In this document: one piece after another, positions 52,579 through 62,237 of the stretch
How positions within the stretch are numbered: position 1 is the stretch's first letter
Layout of the letters: the number at the start of each line of letters is the position of its first letter
Assembly: GCF_006717075.1 (NCBI RefSeq)
Contig: NZ_VFQC01000001.1
Location: 620,001 to 684,000 of the forward strand
Direction: 5' to 3'
Length of the DNA stretch: 64,000 nt
Source: Haloactinospora alba
Lineage (GTDB): Bacteria; Actinomycetota; Actinomycetes; Streptosporangiales; Streptosporangiaceae
Made by a program: the position numbers and the translations under genes
The notes under the pieces: model-generated
The model's input: the letters and a program-made list of their open reading frames with translations, nothing else
Told to the model about the DNA's origin: nothing
Database searches by the model: none

Positions 52579-54051
52579 ATGCCGCCCACGCTCGGGTCCG
52601 TCCTGCGCATCCCACGGCTCAAACTCCGGTTGCGTACCGGGGAGGAGCATCTCGACCGGCCGGTGCGCTGGGTCGCCGTCAGCGAACTCACCGACCCGAC
52701 CCCCTACCTCGCGGGGGGCGAACTGCTGCTGACCACCGGAGTGCGCTGGCACGAGACCCGCCAGACAGCGCGGGAGTACGTACGGCGCCTCGCGGGCAAC
52801 GACATCTCCGGGCTCGGGTTCGGCAGCGGCGTCGCGCACGACGAGGTGCCGCCCTCCCTCGTGGAGGCCGCCCACCAGTGCGGGCTCCCTCTGGTGGAGG
52901 TCCCGCAGCGGACCCCCTTCATCGCGGTCGGCAAGGAAGTGTCCCGCCTGCTCGCCAAGGAGGAGTACGAGGGGCTGTCCTGGGCCTTCTCGGCGCAGCG
53001 GCACCTCACACGCGCGGCGCTGCGCGGGGCCGAGTCCGTCGTCGACCGCCTCGCCGGGGAACTCGGAACCTGGGCCCTGCTGCTGGGCGCGGACGGTCTG
53101 CTGCGGCACGCCGCGCCGGCCGACGCCGCCCGCCACGCCGGGATCGTCGAACCCGACGTGCGCAAACTCCGCGCCTCGCGGCAACGGGCCAGCGCCTCCG
53201 CCGCCGTGGGCGGGGAGACGGTGGCCCTGCAACCCCTGGGCGAGGGCGGACGGTTGCAGGGGGTCCTCGCCGTGGGCGCGGCGCACCGGCTCGGCCCCGA
53301 GGGGCGGACCCTCGTCAACGCCGCCGTGTCCCTCCTCAGCCTGGAACTGGACCGGGCGGCCGGGCCCGGACACGACCGGCAGCGGCAGGAGGGGCTCCTG
53401 TCGGCGCTCCTCAACGGCGCGGTCGATCTGGGCCACTCCGGCGCCGCGCGACTGCGCGAGACCCTGCCGGGCGAGCCGGTGACGCTCGCCGTGGCCGAGG
53501 CGGACACGGGGGAGGGGCCACCCATGGCACGCGAGCTGGAGAACTGCCTGCACAGCGAGGAGGAGGGGCGGATCCTCGTGCTCGGCAGCGCCGCCGACGA
53601 CCCGGCGGGAGCGCTCGTCCGCGCCGTCGGCGGTCCGGTGGGTGCCGCGGAGCCGGGCACCTACGGTGACCTCCCCGTGGCCCGCTCCAGAGCGGAGCGG
53701 GCCCTGGCCGAGGCCCGTAACACCGGTCGTGATCTGATGCGTGCCGCCGAACTCCCCGGTGGTTTCCTCGGGATGGTCGACACGGCGGCCGGCACCCGTG
53801 TCTCCCGGGAACTGCTCGCGCCGCTGGAGGACCACCGCCTGGCGGAGACCCTGGTCCGGTCGCTGCGGGCCTATCTGGCCGCCGCGGGCCGCTGGGACAC
53901 GGCCGCGGAGTCCCTGGGGGTGCACCGGCACACGCTGCGTTACCGGATCGCGCGGGTTCGGGAGCTGCTCCCCGGTGACCTGGACGACCCCGACTACCGT
54001 GCCGAACTGTGGCTCGCGCTGCGCACCGCCGGGCACCCGCCCCGCCCCTGA
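52579..54051 (+). CDS. PucR-family transcriptional regulator (2)
   Basis: 490 residues from ATG 52579 (TTG 52549 and GTG 52561 in frame). N-terminal PucR domain: LGSVLRIPRLKLRLRTGEEH, RPVRWVAVSELTDPTPYLAG, GELLLTTGVRW. C-terminal HTH: LVRSLRAYLAAAGRWDTAAE, SLGVHRHTLRYRIARVREL. The divergent position next to gabT indicates local control of GABA use, a role known for PucR members such as GabR-like activators. Confidence 0.88.
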   Translation: MPPTLGSVLRIPRLKLRLRTGEEHLDRPVRWVAVSELTDPTPYLAGGELLLTTGVRWHETRQTAREYVRRLAGNDISGLGFGSGVAHDEVPPSLVEAAHQCGLPLVEVPQRTPFIAVGKEVSRLLAKEEYEGLSWAFSAQRHLTRAALRGAESVVDRLAGELGTWALLLGADGLLRHAAPADAARHAGIVEPDVRKLRASRQRASASAAVGGETVALQPLGEGGRLQGVLAVGAAHRLGPEGRTLVNAAVSLLSLELDRAAGPGHDRQRQEGLLSALLNGAVDLGHSGAARLRETLPGEPVTLAVAEADTGEGPPMARELENCLHSEEEGRILVLGSAADDPAGALVRAVGGPVGAAEPGTYGDLPVARSRAERALAEARNTGRDLMRAAELPGGFLGMVDTAAGTRVSRELLAPLEDHRLAETLVRSLRAYLAAAGRWDTAAESLGVHRHTLRYRIARVRELLPGDLDDPDYRAELWLALRTAGHPPRP

Positions 54052-54061
54052 CCCAGGGGAG

Positions 54062-54634
54062 CTAACGTCCCTGCAACGCGTCCACCGCGACGGTCATCGC
54101 GATGACCATCCGGCGGTCGGCCCGGGGATCGGGGATGTCGATGGTGTACCGGTCCCGCACGCCCCAGCGTTTGTCGATGCTGAAGACGGGCGTCTGGTCC
54201 GCGACGAAGTCGAAGTGGTACGGGATGAACTGGGCGGCGTCCACGAACCGGCGCAGCAGTCCCAGCGCCGCGTTGCGTTCCTGCCCCTGGACCGGTCCCA
54301 TCCCGGCCTGCTCCATGTGCCAGGTGGAGCGCAGCAGCGACTGTTTGAAGTCCTTGCGGAACATCCCGATCGGTGTTCCGGCCGCGTCGTAGACGTCGTA
54401 GGTCGCCCCCAGGTCGACGACCTGGCGGGCTTTGAACCCCAGCACCGGCTGCTGTTTGCTGTCGTCGGTGTAGAGGGTGACCTCCTCCTTGAAGGCCATC
54501 CGCTTCTGTTGGGCGAAGGCCAGCAGCGCGCCCTCGCTGCCGTCGGGCTCCGCGGCGCGGAATTCGTACTGGTTCACCATGGGGCGGATCCGCTGGCGCA
54601 TGAGTATGCGCGGCAGCGACTGGAGTTGTTGCAC
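54062..54634 (-). CDS. LURP-one/scramblase-like domain protein
   Basis: 190 residues from GTG 54634 (GAGGAGAG upstream). Features: QSLPRILMRQRIRPMVNQYE, AFAQQKRMAFKEEVTLYTDD, PVLGFKARQVVDLGATYDVY, DAAGTPIGMFRKDFKQSLLR, DFVADQTPVFSIDKRWGVRD and RMVIAMTVAVDAL. The order of a Gln/Lys-rich strand, a D-x-x-G-x-x-I-G strand and a final hydrophobic helix matches the tubby-like LURP-one/phospholipid scramblase fold. Function in bacteria is unknown. Confidence 0.7.
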   Translation of the reverse strand: MQQLQSLPRILMRQRIRPMVNQYEFRAAEPDGSEGALLAFAQQKRMAFKEEVTLYTDDSKQQPVLGFKARQVVDLGATYDVYDAAGTPIGMFRKDFKQSLLRSTWHMEQAGMGPVQGQERNAALGLLRRFVDAAQFIPYHFDFVADQTPVFSIDKRWGVRDRYTIDIPDPRADRRMVIAMTVAVDALQGR

Positions 54635-54810
54635 GATCGCTTCTCTCCTCTGTGGGACAGCCGGGCCCTGCACGGTGCGCGGCCCGGGCCGGAGCGCGAC
54701 CCTGACGGTCCCGTCACCCGGACGCTCCACCGTGCCAGGGACAGACGCGCCGCGGGCGGCTCCGGTTCCAACGGGAGCGGTCACCACCGCCGCGCCGCTG
54801 GCCACGGCCC

Positions 54811-55488
54811 TCAGAACAGCCGCGGGGTGTCGGGTTCGATGCCGCGCAACGCCTCGTAGTCCAGGGTGACGCAGTCGATCCCGCGGTCGGTGGCCAGGAC
54901 CCGCGCCTGGGGTTTGATCTCCTGTGCGGCGAAGATCCCCCGTACCGGCTTCAGCGCCGGGTCGCGGTTGAGGAGCTCCAGGTAGCGGGTGAGCTGCTCG
55001 ACCCCGTCGATGTCGCCCCGGCGTTTGAGCTCCACAGCGACGGTGCTGCCGTGTCCGTCCCGGCACAGGATGTCCACCGGGCCGATAGCGGTGGGGTACT
55101 CGCGGCGGATGAGCGTGTACCCCTCGCCCAGGGTGCCGATGTGCTCCGCGAGGAGTTCCTGCAGGTGCGCTTCTACTCCGTCCTTCTGCAACCCGGGGTC
55201 GGCGCCCAGCTCGTGCGAGCTGTCGTGCCAGACGTCCTGGACGCGCAGGACCAGTTTCTCCCCGGACTTGTCGTGTGTGACGGTCCACACGTCGGTGCCG
55301 TCCTCCCCGCTGCTCTCGTGCACGCTGCACGGAGGGTTCATCCAGTTCAGCGGTTTGAACGCGCGCTCCTCGGCATGCACCGACACCGAACCGTCGGCCT
55401 TGAACAGGAGGAGGCGGGGGGCCATGGGCAGATGGGCGGTCAGCCGGCCGACGTAGTCGACGCTGCACTGGGCGATAACGAGACGCAC
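54811..55488 (-). CDS. nucS: Mismatch endonuclease NucS
   Basis: 225 residues from GTG 55488, the usual length and start ([20 protein letters not shown]). N-terminal DNA-binding domain ([29 protein letters not shown]). C-terminal RecB-like nuclease with Asp139 (GPVDILCRD), Glu153 and Lys155 ([20 protein letters not shown]). The C-terminal DTPRLF ends in a beta-clamp-binding-like motif. NucS replaces MutS/MutL mismatch repair in most actinobacteria. Confidence 0.95.
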   Translation of the reverse strand: MRLVIAQCSVDYVGRLTAHLPMAPRLLLFKADGSVSVHAEERAFKPLNWMNPPCSVHESSGEDGTDVWTVTHDKSGEKLVLRVQDVWHDSSHELGADPGLQKDGVEAHLQELLAEHIGTLGEGYTLIRREYPTAIGPVDILCRDGHGSTVAVELKRRGDIDGVEQLTRYLELLNRDPALKPVRGIFAAQEIKPQARVLATDRGIDCVTLDYEALRGIEPDTPRLF

Positions 55489-55735
55489 AGCCCCCACGTT
55501 ACCGGTGCTGTGCGGTGTGCTCTCCCGCCGCGGCCCAGTCGGGAGCACGACGCAACCAGCGGGAGGCGGAGAACCGTGTAGCCGTGAGGGTAGCCAAATG
55601 TGACCTTGGGGTTCCGTGACGTGGCCGGTGGTTGCGTCTAGCGTCACGACAGGCTGCGAGGAGCGTTCGCGGTGGCTGGCGTCCGGGCCCGCACCGCGCC
55701 CCGTAGCCGCGTGTCACCGAATGAAGGGACTGTTG

Positions 55736-56122
55736 ATGTCACTGACGGTTTCCCCAGAGCTCCTCGACAAGGCGCAGCAGGGGCCTGTGGAGAATGCGGA
55801 GTTCATCGCCTGCATTCGCGAGTCCCTCCCGTACGCCTGGAGCGTCGTCAGCGGTCTGGCGGAACGTTCCCAGACCAGTGATGCCGACTACGAGGCCAAC
55901 GAGGTCCCGCCGCCGGGCGAGGCCGAACGGGGCCAGCTGCTGCGTCTCGTCGCCAGCGACGCGATGCGCTCCGCGGTGGAACAGCACTTCGGCATGCGCC
56001 TGGCGTTCCAGAACTGCCACAAGGTGGCGCTGTTCAAACCCGGTGCTGACGCCGCCTACCAGGAGTTCGTCCAGCCGCGTTCCCAACTCCTCAACCAGTC
56101 GCCGGAGCTCGTCGACTGCTGA
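55736..56122 (+). CDS. SCO5389-family protein
   Basis: 128 residues from ATG 55736 (AAGGGA upstream). LTVSPELLDKAQQGPVENAE, FIACIRESLPYAWSVVSGLA, then LLRLVASDAMRSAVEQHFGM, RLAFQNCHKVALF and the ending RSQLLNQSPELVDC. This is the conserved actinomycete protein known in S. coelicolor as SCO5389, next to nucS there too. Function is not known. It overlaps the convergent oxidoreductase gene by 32 bases. Confidence 0.85.
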   Translation: MSLTVSPELLDKAQQGPVENAEFIACIRESLPYAWSVVSGLAERSQTSDADYEANEVPPPGEAERGQLLRLVASDAMRSAVEQHFGMRLAFQNCHKVALFKPGADAAYQEFVQPRSQLLNQSPELVDC

Positions 56123-57179
56123 GTCCGTCGTCCTCCCCGCGGCGGCTGGTCGGGTCCTCCGGCCGGCCGCCGGCCGCCGCCTCCCGCACGGCCGGGAGGA
56201 CCTCGGCACCCAACCGGGCGATGTTGGCCCGGACGGCTTCCGGATCACCCGATCCCTCCACGAGCAGGAGAAGCTCGTCGGCGCCCGTGGTGCGGGCCTG
56301 TTCGGTGAGCTGACGGCGGCAGTCCGCGGGAGAGCCCACGGCGTGGGTGTCGCAGAGGAACCGGGCGTAGTCGTGCGGGTCACGCTGGGGGCGGGGGCGG
56401 TCGTCCACGGGAACGTGTCCGGCCAGTCCCGGACCGAGCCATTCCGGCAGCGCCCGCAGCATCCGGTCCCGTGCCCGTTCGCGCGTGTCCTCCACGTGGG
56501 CCAGGGCCGCGACCATGTGTCCGGGCGCCGCCGCGTTCCCGGAGGCCCGCGCGTACACGCCGGCCATCTCCGCCTGCTGCTCCGGCGTCAGGTGCAGACC
56601 GAGCAGCACGGGAAGACCATGGCTGGCGGCGAGACGCAGTGTCGGTTCCGAGGTGGCGGCGACGCGGACGTCCGGAACGCCGCGTGGTCCGGGGACGATG
56701 TCGACCTCGCGGAACCCGAACCGGGGCCCGTCCGCCCGCAGCGGCCCGCCCTCCAGCGCTCTCAGCAACACGTCCAGCGACTCCGCGAAACCGTGCTCGT
56801 AGCGCTCGATACCGGTCTGGAACACCTCCAGGTCCACCCACGGACCTCCCCGGCCGACACCCAACCGGAAACGCCCCTGGGACACGTGGTCGAGGAGGTT
56901 CGCCTGTTCCGCCAGCGCGACCGGGTGCTGCGTGCTGAGCACGCTCACCGCCGTCCCCACCCCGATGCGACTGGTGCGCCCCAGCACGAACCCCGCGAGT
57001 GTCGTCGCTGACGGGCACAGGCCGTAGGACATGAAGTGGTGCTCGGCGAACCAGACGTCGTCGAATCCGGCCTCCTCGGCAGCCACGGCTGCCGCCACGG
57101 ACGACTCCAGGACCGAGGCCTGGTCCTGACCGGGGAACTGGGGCGCGAGCAGGAACGCGCCGACACGTTGCAGCGACAT
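56091..57179 (-). CDS. LLM-class flavin-dependent oxidoreductase
   Basis: 362 residues from ATG 57179. Luciferase-like TIM barrel: EEAGFDDVWFAEHHFMSYGL, TSRIGVGTAVSVLSTQHPVA, EQANLLDHVSQGRFRLGVGR, GVPDVRVAATSEPTLRLAAS. The WFAEHH motif is typical of alkanal monooxygenase-like members. It uses FMN or F420; the substrate is unknown. The 304 bases upstream (57180-57483) hold no other gene and should contain the divergent promoters. Confidence 0.87.
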   Translation of the reverse strand: MSLQRVGAFLLAPQFPGQDQASVLESSVAAAVAAEEAGFDDVWFAEHHFMSYGLCPSATTLAGFVLGRTSRIGVGTAVSVLSTQHPVALAEQANLLDHVSQGRFRLGVGRGGPWVDLEVFQTGIERYEHGFAESLDVLLRALEGGPLRADGPRFGFREVDIVPGPRGVPDVRVAATSEPTLRLAASHGLPVLLGLHLTPEQQAEMAGVYARASGNAAAPGHMVAALAHVEDTRERARDRMLRALPEWLGPGLAGHVPVDDRPRPQRDPHDYARFLCDTHAVGSPADCRRQLTEQARTTGADELLLLVEGSGDPEAVRANIARLGAEVLPAVREAAAGGRPEDPTSRRGEDDGLSSRRAPATG

Positions 57180-57483
57180 GGCGCCATTGTGACGCGGAGC
57201 ATGGCGCACGCGCCGGAATATGCGGGAAACTCCTCCCGCGGTGGTGACACCGGCCACTTACCTTCCAGTAATCAGGTGTGTGGCAGCGTTTAGGCTGGGC
57301 TGAGTAACTCCCTATCGTTGTGCCGCGTGAGTTCACCACCGCCCGCTTCCCGGTCCCGAGCCCGACAGCCTCGCCCGGATCCGGAGGTAGCCGGAACCGT
57401 GCCGGTACATCCGCATACGCACGCCGCAGGAACGTGAACCCGCCGGGATCCTCACGTCACGAAGCCCCTCGCTAGGAGATGAG

Positions 57484-58683
57484 ATGGTGCAGGAATTCAA
57501 CAAAGTCGGAGTCGTCGGGCTCGGAACCATGGGCGCCGGGATCGTGGAGGTGTTCGCCCGGGCCGGGTTCCACGTCACCGGCGTGGAGATCGACACCTCC
57601 GCGCTGGAGCGGGGCCAAAACCACGTGCAGACCTCCCTGGAACGGGCGGTGAGCAAGGGCAAGCTCACCGCGGAGGAACAGGGCGCCATCATGGGGCGGA
57701 TCGCGTTCTCCTCCACCCGGGAGGACCTGGGAGACGCCGACTTCGTCGTTGAGGCCGTGCCCGAGCGCATGGACATCAAGCGGGACGTCTTCACGGACCT
57801 GGACTCCATCTGCCCGCCCGGCACCATCCTGGCCACCAACACCTCCTCGCTGTCGGTCACCGAGATCGCCGCGCTGACCAGGCGCCAGGAACAGGTGGTG
57901 GGGCTGCACTTCTTCAACCCCGCCCCCGTGATGAAACTGGCGGAGGTCGTCGGCACGGTCAACACCGCTCCGGGAACGCTCGAGGTCGTCACCGAGGTGG
58001 CCAAGCGCATCGGGAAGACCCCGGTCACCGTGACCGACCGGGCCGGCTTCGTGGCGAACGCCCTCCTCGTCCCGTACCTGAACCACGCCGCCTCGGTGTA
58101 CGAACGCGGCATCGCCTCCCGGGAGGAGATCGACACCGCCATCACGAAAGCGGCGGAGTTCCCGATGGGGCCGCTGACCCTGCTGGACATGGTGGGGTTG
58201 GACGTGTCCCTCGCGGTGATGGAGGTCCTCTGGGAGGAGTTCCGCCAGCCCCGCTACGTTCCCTCCCCGCTGCTGCGCCGCATGGTCTCCGCGGGTCTGC
58301 TCGGGCGTAAGTCCGGGCGCGGCTTCTACGACTACTCCACGGGGAAGAACCCGGCGGAGGAGCAGCCAACGGGCCCGGTGGCCCGCAGCGTGCGGGACAA
58401 CGACCACGGTTTCGACCTCGCCGACATGCTGCTGGCGCCGCACATCGACGACGCGCTGCGGATGGTCGGCGACGGTTACGCTACGGCTGACGACGTCGAC
58501 ACCGCGATGCGGTTCGGGTGCGGCTACCCCAAGGGTCCGGTCGAGCTGCTGGACGAGCGCGGCGCGAGCGCCGTCGCCAACGTGCTCCGCGGCGTGGCCA
58601 ACGCCCACTTCGCGCCGTACCAGCCGGCACCGCTGCTCGGGAAACTGCTGTACGACGGCACCGAGACAGTGCGCTCCACCTGA
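57484..58683 (+). CDS. 3-hydroxyacyl-CoA (3-hydroxybutyryl-CoA) dehydrogenase
   Basis: 399 residues from ATG 57484 (AGGAGATG upstream). Rossmann start VGVVGLGTMGAGIVEVFARA, ADFVVEAVPERMDIKRDVFT, LATNTSSLSVTEIAAL, the catalytic His in VGLHFFNPAPVMKLAEVVGT, and KTPVTVTDRAGFVANALLVP. It has two C-terminal 3HCDH domains, as in the longer actinobacterial form (S. coelicolor SCO5385 type), compared with about 285 residues for the short form. Acts in butyryl-CoA or fatty-acid beta-oxidation. Confidence 0.93.
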   Translation: MVQEFNKVGVVGLGTMGAGIVEVFARAGFHVTGVEIDTSALERGQNHVQTSLERAVSKGKLTAEEQGAIMGRIAFSSTREDLGDADFVVEAVPERMDIKRDVFTDLDSICPPGTILATNTSSLSVTEIAALTRRQEQVVGLHFFNPAPVMKLAEVVGTVNTAPGTLEVVTEVAKRIGKTPVTVTDRAGFVANALLVPYLNHAASVYERGIASREEIDTAITKAAEFPMGPLTLLDMVGLDVSLAVMEVLWEEFRQPRYVPSPLLRRMVSAGLLGRKSGRGFYDYSTGKNPAEEQPTGPVARSVRDNDHGFDLADMLLAPHIDDALRMVGDGYATADDVDTAMRFGCGYPKGPVELLDERGASAVANVLRGVANAHFAPYQPAPLLGKLLYDGTETVRST

Positions 58684-58777
58684 GCGGGCCTCCGCCCGGC
58701 CGGTCTTCGCGCGCGGAGACCGGCACGCTGCCCGCCGGCAGCATGCGCGGCGGTGCCGCATGCCCTAACCTGGAGGG

Positions 58778-59086
58778 GTGAGCCCGCGCCGTAACACACC
58801 CCGCCGCCGCGGGGCCCGCCAGGACCAGAGACGTGCCCCCTTTCCCGGCGTCGTCGGGAACCAGCAGCGGGAGAGCGGCAGCGACGGCGACTGGGTGGTG
58901 CGGCGCGTCAGCGGCGCCGCCGCGACGAAGACGTACCGCTGCCCCGGCTGCGGCCAGGACATCCGCCCCTCCACGCCCCACGTCGTGGCGTGGCGCGCGG
59001 AGGGATCCAGCGACGACCGCAGGCACTGGCACTCCTCGTGCTGGGAGAAGCGCGAGCACCGTGGCGTGCGGTTCCCGCGGCGGTGA
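58778..59086 (+). CDS. Small conserved zinc-site protein (often labelled ATP/GTP-binding)
   Basis: 102 residues from GTG 58778. An Arg-rich N terminus, DGDWVVRRVSGAAATKTYRC, PGCGQDIRPSTPHVVAW, DDRRHWHSSCWEKREHRGVR. The CPGC pair with a distant HWHxxCW gives a likely zinc site. This small protein is conserved in streptomycetes next to nucS-SCO5389 genes. The common ATP/GTP-binding label has no visible support. Function unknown. Confidence 0.75.
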   Translation: MSPRRNTPRRRGARQDQRRAPFPGVVGNQQRESGSDGDWVVRRVSGAAATKTYRCPGCGQDIRPSTPHVVAWRAEGSSDDRRHWHSSCWEKREHRGVRFPRR

Positions 59087-59126
59087 GCAGCCGTTCCCCT
59101 TCCCGCGACGAGAACCGTGAGGACCC

Positions 59127-59858
59127 ATGCAAATCCGTGCCCGAAGTGTGCTGCCCGCCGACCGCCGCCCCGTGACCCTGCGCAGCGCTGACGGTTTGGA
59201 ACTCGTCGGTGAACTGGCGCTTCCCGCCGGGACGACTCCCACGGCGACACTGGTCTGCCTGCACCCGCTGCCGACAGCGGACGGCATGATGGACAGCCAC
59301 GTCCTACGCAAGGCTTCCTTCCGGTTGCCGGCCCTGGCCGACATCGCCGTGCTGCGGTTCAACACCCGCGGAACCACGTCCCGGCACGGCACCAGCCAGG
59401 GCGAGTTCGGTGAGGGGGAGGACGAGAAGTACGACGTCGCCGCCGCTCTGGAGTTCACCGAGTTCGAGGGGCTGCCGCACCCGTGGCTGCTGGGGTGGTC
59501 GTTCGGTACGGAGCTCGCGCTGAAGTGGGGGTGCGACCCGCAGGTCGAGGGTGCGATCCTGCTGTCGCCGCCCCTGCACCGGGCGAGTGCCTCCGACATG
59601 GACACGTGGGCCGACTCCGAGAAGCCGGTGGTGGCCCTGGTCCCCGAGTTCGACGACTACCTCCGCCCGGACGAGGCCCGCGAGCGGTTCGGCCGGATCC
59701 CGCAGGCCGAGGTCATCGGGGTGGACAACGCCAAACACCTGTGGGTGGGGGAACCCTACGTGCGGACCGTCCTCAACGAGACGGTTCGACGCGTCGCCCC
59801 CAAGGCCTACCCCCTGTCCACAGAGTGGGACGGGCCCGTCGAGAACGACACCGTGTAG
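59127..59858 (+). CDS. Alpha/beta hydrolase
   Basis: 243 residues from ATG 59127. VTLRSADGLELVGELALPAG, TATLVCLHPLPTADGMMDSH, nucleophile Ser in LLGWSFGTELALKWG, the acid in VPEFDDYLRPDEA and the His in GVDNAKHLWVGEPYVR. All parts of a Ser-Asp-His hydrolase are present. Substrate unknown. Adjacent to the zinc-site gene on the same strand, 40 bases apart. Confidence 0.85.
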   Translation: MQIRARSVLPADRRPVTLRSADGLELVGELALPAGTTPTATLVCLHPLPTADGMMDSHVLRKASFRLPALADIAVLRFNTRGTTSRHGTSQGEFGEGEDEKYDVAAALEFTEFEGLPHPWLLGWSFGTELALKWGCDPQVEGAILLSPPLHRASASDMDTWADSEKPVVALVPEFDDYLRPDEARERFGRIPQAEVIGVDNAKHLWVGEPYVRTVLNETVRRVAPKAYPLSTEWDGPVENDTV

Positions 59859-59928
59859 GACCGCGGGCCGTCGGCCTCCGCGAAACACCGCCCGGGCGCT
59901 GCCCTGGCCCAACGCGATCCGCGACACC

Positions 59929-59961
59929 ATCACCCCACCCGGCACGGCCGGGTGGGGTGAT
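59929..59961 (+). terminator. 15-bp perfect hairpin
   Basis: ATCACCCCACCCGGC (59929-59943) pairs perfectly with GCCGGGTGGGGTGAT (59947-59961) across a 3-base loop. No T run. It ends the hydrolase transcript; the DUF485-actP operon starts about 120 bases later with its own promoter presumably between 59965 and 60070. Confidence 0.75.
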
Positions 59962-60082
59962 CAATGTGTGACCCGGAAACACTGGTGTGCGATCTGTGTC
60001 ACTCTTAGTCTCGCTGTGGTGTGGCGCAAGACACAACGCGAAGCGTTCCCGCGAACGTTTCAGAGCAGAGAGGGACTCAGCC

Positions 60083-60532
60083 ATGCACGGATCCTCAGGG
60101 TCACCACCGGAGGGTGACCCTACCCAGAACGACCTCGTGGCCCGCTCCGTCGCCATGCACGACGACCCCCGGTTCGTCACGCTCAGGCGGCGGCTGCGGG
60201 CGTTCGTCTTTCCGGTAAGCATCGCCTTCTTCTCCTGGTACCTCCTCTACGTGCTGATGTCGGCGTTCGCCCGCGACGTCATGTCCACGGTGGTGTTCGG
60301 CAACGTCAACGTCGCGCTGGTGTTCGGACTGCTGCAGTTCGTGACCACCTTCGGCGTGGCCATCCTGTACTCGCGCTACGCCAACCGGCGTCTCGACCCG
60401 CTCGCGAACGAGCTGCGCGCGGAACTCGTCAACGAGACGGGGACCGCCTCCCCGCCCCAGGAGGAGACCCCTCCGTCCGCCGAGGGGCCGGACGACACGA
60501 CCCGAGCTGGGAAGGAAGGGCCAGGCCAATGA
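60083..60532 (+). CDS. DUF485 membrane protein
   Basis: 149 residues from ATG 60083 (GAGAGGGA upstream). DDPRFVTLRRRLRAFVFPVS, two membrane helices (IAFFSWYLLYVLMSAFA and NVALVFGLLQFVTTFGVAIL), then YSRYANRRLDPLANELRAEL, the DUF485 signature, and a long hydrophilic tail. DUF485 proteins are nearly always cotranscribed with an acetate-type solute:sodium symporter. The stop overlaps actP (ATGA). Confidence 0.92.
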   Translation: MHGSSGSPPEGDPTQNDLVARSVAMHDDPRFVTLRRRLRAFVFPVSIAFFSWYLLYVLMSAFARDVMSTVVFGNVNVALVFGLLQFVTTFGVAILYSRYANRRLDPLANELRAELVNETGTASPPQEETPPSAEGPDDTTRAGKEGPGQ

Positions 60533-62217
60533 TCCTCGCCGCAGAGACCGTCTCCACCGGCAGCCGCGTCGCGACGGTGGTCATGTTCCTGCTGCTCGTC
60601 GGGGCGACCCTGGCGATCACCGTCTGGGCCAACCGCCGTACGAGGTCGGCCACCGACTTCTACGCCGGAGGGCGCGGTTTCTCCGGGCTGCAGAACGGCA
60701 TGGCGATCGGAAGCGACTACATGTCGGCCGCGTCCTTCCTCGGCATCGCCGGCATGATCTCCCTGTTCGGCTACGACGGCTTCCTCTACTCGATCGGCTT
60801 CCTCGTCGCCTGGTTGGTGGCGCTGCTCCTGGTAGCGGAGCTGCTGCGCAACTCCGGCCGGTTCACCATGGCCGACGTGGTCTCCTACCGGATGCGGCAG
60901 CGCCCCGTGCGCACCGCCGCCGCCGTCTCCACCGTCACCGTGTCGGTGTTCTACCTGCTGGCGCAGATGGTCGGCGCCGGCGCTCTCATCGCCCTCCTGC
61001 TGGGAATACGCTCCGGTGAGACGTTCCTCGGGATGAGCGCGGACCAGGCCAAGATCGGCGGCATCATCGTCGTCGGGGTCCTCATGATCGTCTACGTCAC
61101 GCTCGGGGGGATGAAGGGCACCACCTGGGTGCAGATCATCAAGGCGGGCGTGCTCATGTCCGGGGCCGCGTTGCTGTCGGTCCTGGTCCTGGCCCTGTAT
61201 GGCTTCAACTTCGGTTCGCTGATGAGCGACGCCGCCGAGGCCAGCGGTCACGGGCAGCAGTTCCTGGAACCCGGACTGAACTACGGTGTCGAGGTTCCGG
61301 GCGACCCGTGGGCGACGCTGTGGAGCAAACTCGACCTGCTCAGCCTCGGGATCGCCCTGGTGCTGGGAACAGCGGGGCTTCCGCACATCCTCGTCCGCTT
61401 CTACACGGTCCCGGACGCGAAGTCCGCCCGTAACTCCGTGAACTGGGCGATCGGTCTGATCGGGGTGTTCTACCTCCTCACCCTGGTGCTGGGGTTCGGT
61501 GCGGCCGCCATCGTCGGACGCGACGCCATCCTCGCCCAGAACGAGGCGGGGAACACGGCGGCGCCGCAGCTCGCGCGTTCCGTGGGGGAGAGCATTGGCG
61601 GAGGCCCGCTCGGGGCGGTGCTGCTGGCGTTCATCGCGGCGGCGGCGTTCGCGGCGATCCTCTCCACCGTCGCCGGGCTGACCCTGGCGTCCTCCTCCTC
61701 GCTCGCGCACGACTTCTACGCGAACGTGGTCCGTCGCGGCAGATCCTCGGAGAAGGAGGAAGTGCGGGTGGCCAGGGTCGCCGCGTTGAGCATCGGCGCC
61801 GTGGCGATCGTGCTCGCGATCTTCGCGCAGACGCTCAACGTCGCGTTCCTGGTCGGCCTGGCGTTCGCCGTCGCGGCCTCGGGGAATCTCCCGGCGCTGT
61901 TGCTGAACCTGTTCTGGAAGCGGTTCAACACCGCGGGAGCGGTCGCCGGCATCTACGGTGGTCTCCTCGCCGCGGTGGGGCTGGTGATCTTCTCCCCCGT
62001 CGTCTCGGGAAAGGTGGACGAGGAGACAGGGGAGAGTCTGTCGCTGTTGCCCGCGGGAGTCGATTTCGCGTGGTTCCCCCTGGAGAACCCCGGTCTGGTC
62101 TCCATCCCGTTCGGGTTCCTCTGCGCCATAGTCGGGACCCTGCTGTCCCGGGAGCGGGACGCGGACAAACACGCCGCCCTGGAGGTGCGGTCGCTGACCG
62201 GCGCCGGAGCGTACTGA
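60529..62217 (+). CDS. actP: Solute:sodium symporter, acetate permease type
   Basis: 562 residues, coupled to the DUF485 gene. About thirteen membrane helices. DFYAGGRGFSGLQNGMAIGS, DYMSAASFLGIAGMISLFGY, GGMKGTTWVQIIKAGVLMSG, TAGLPHILVRFYTVPDAKSA and SSLAHDFYANVV are SSS-family motifs of the ActP branch. It imports acetate or a similar short carboxylate with sodium. Acetate specificity is inferred from the DUF485 pairing. Confidence 0.9.
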   Translation: MILAAETVSTGSRVATVVMFLLLVGATLAITVWANRRTRSATDFYAGGRGFSGLQNGMAIGSDYMSAASFLGIAGMISLFGYDGFLYSIGFLVAWLVALLLVAELLRNSGRFTMADVVSYRMRQRPVRTAAAVSTVTVSVFYLLAQMVGAGALIALLLGIRSGETFLGMSADQAKIGGIIVVGVLMIVYVTLGGMKGTTWVQIIKAGVLMSGAALLSVLVLALYGFNFGSLMSDAAEASGHGQQFLEPGLNYGVEVPGDPWATLWSKLDLLSLGIALVLGTAGLPHILVRFYTVPDAKSARNSVNWAIGLIGVFYLLTLVLGFGAAAIVGRDAILAQNEAGNTAAPQLARSVGESIGGGPLGAVLLAFIAAAAFAAILSTVAGLTLASSSSLAHDFYANVVRRGRSSEKEEVRVARVAALSIGAVAIVLAIFAQTLNVAFLVGLAFAVAASGNLPALLLNLFWKRFNTAGAVAGIYGGLLAAVGLVIFSPVVSGKVDEETGESLSLLPAGVDFAWFPLENPGLVSIPFGFLCAIVGTLLSRERDADKHAALEVRSLTGAGAY

Positions 62218-62237
62218 CCCGGTCCCACCAATAGACG

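Noticed and set aside
60376..62172. A 598-residue open frame on the minus strand
   Set aside because: Antisense to the actP symporter; charged low-complexity product.
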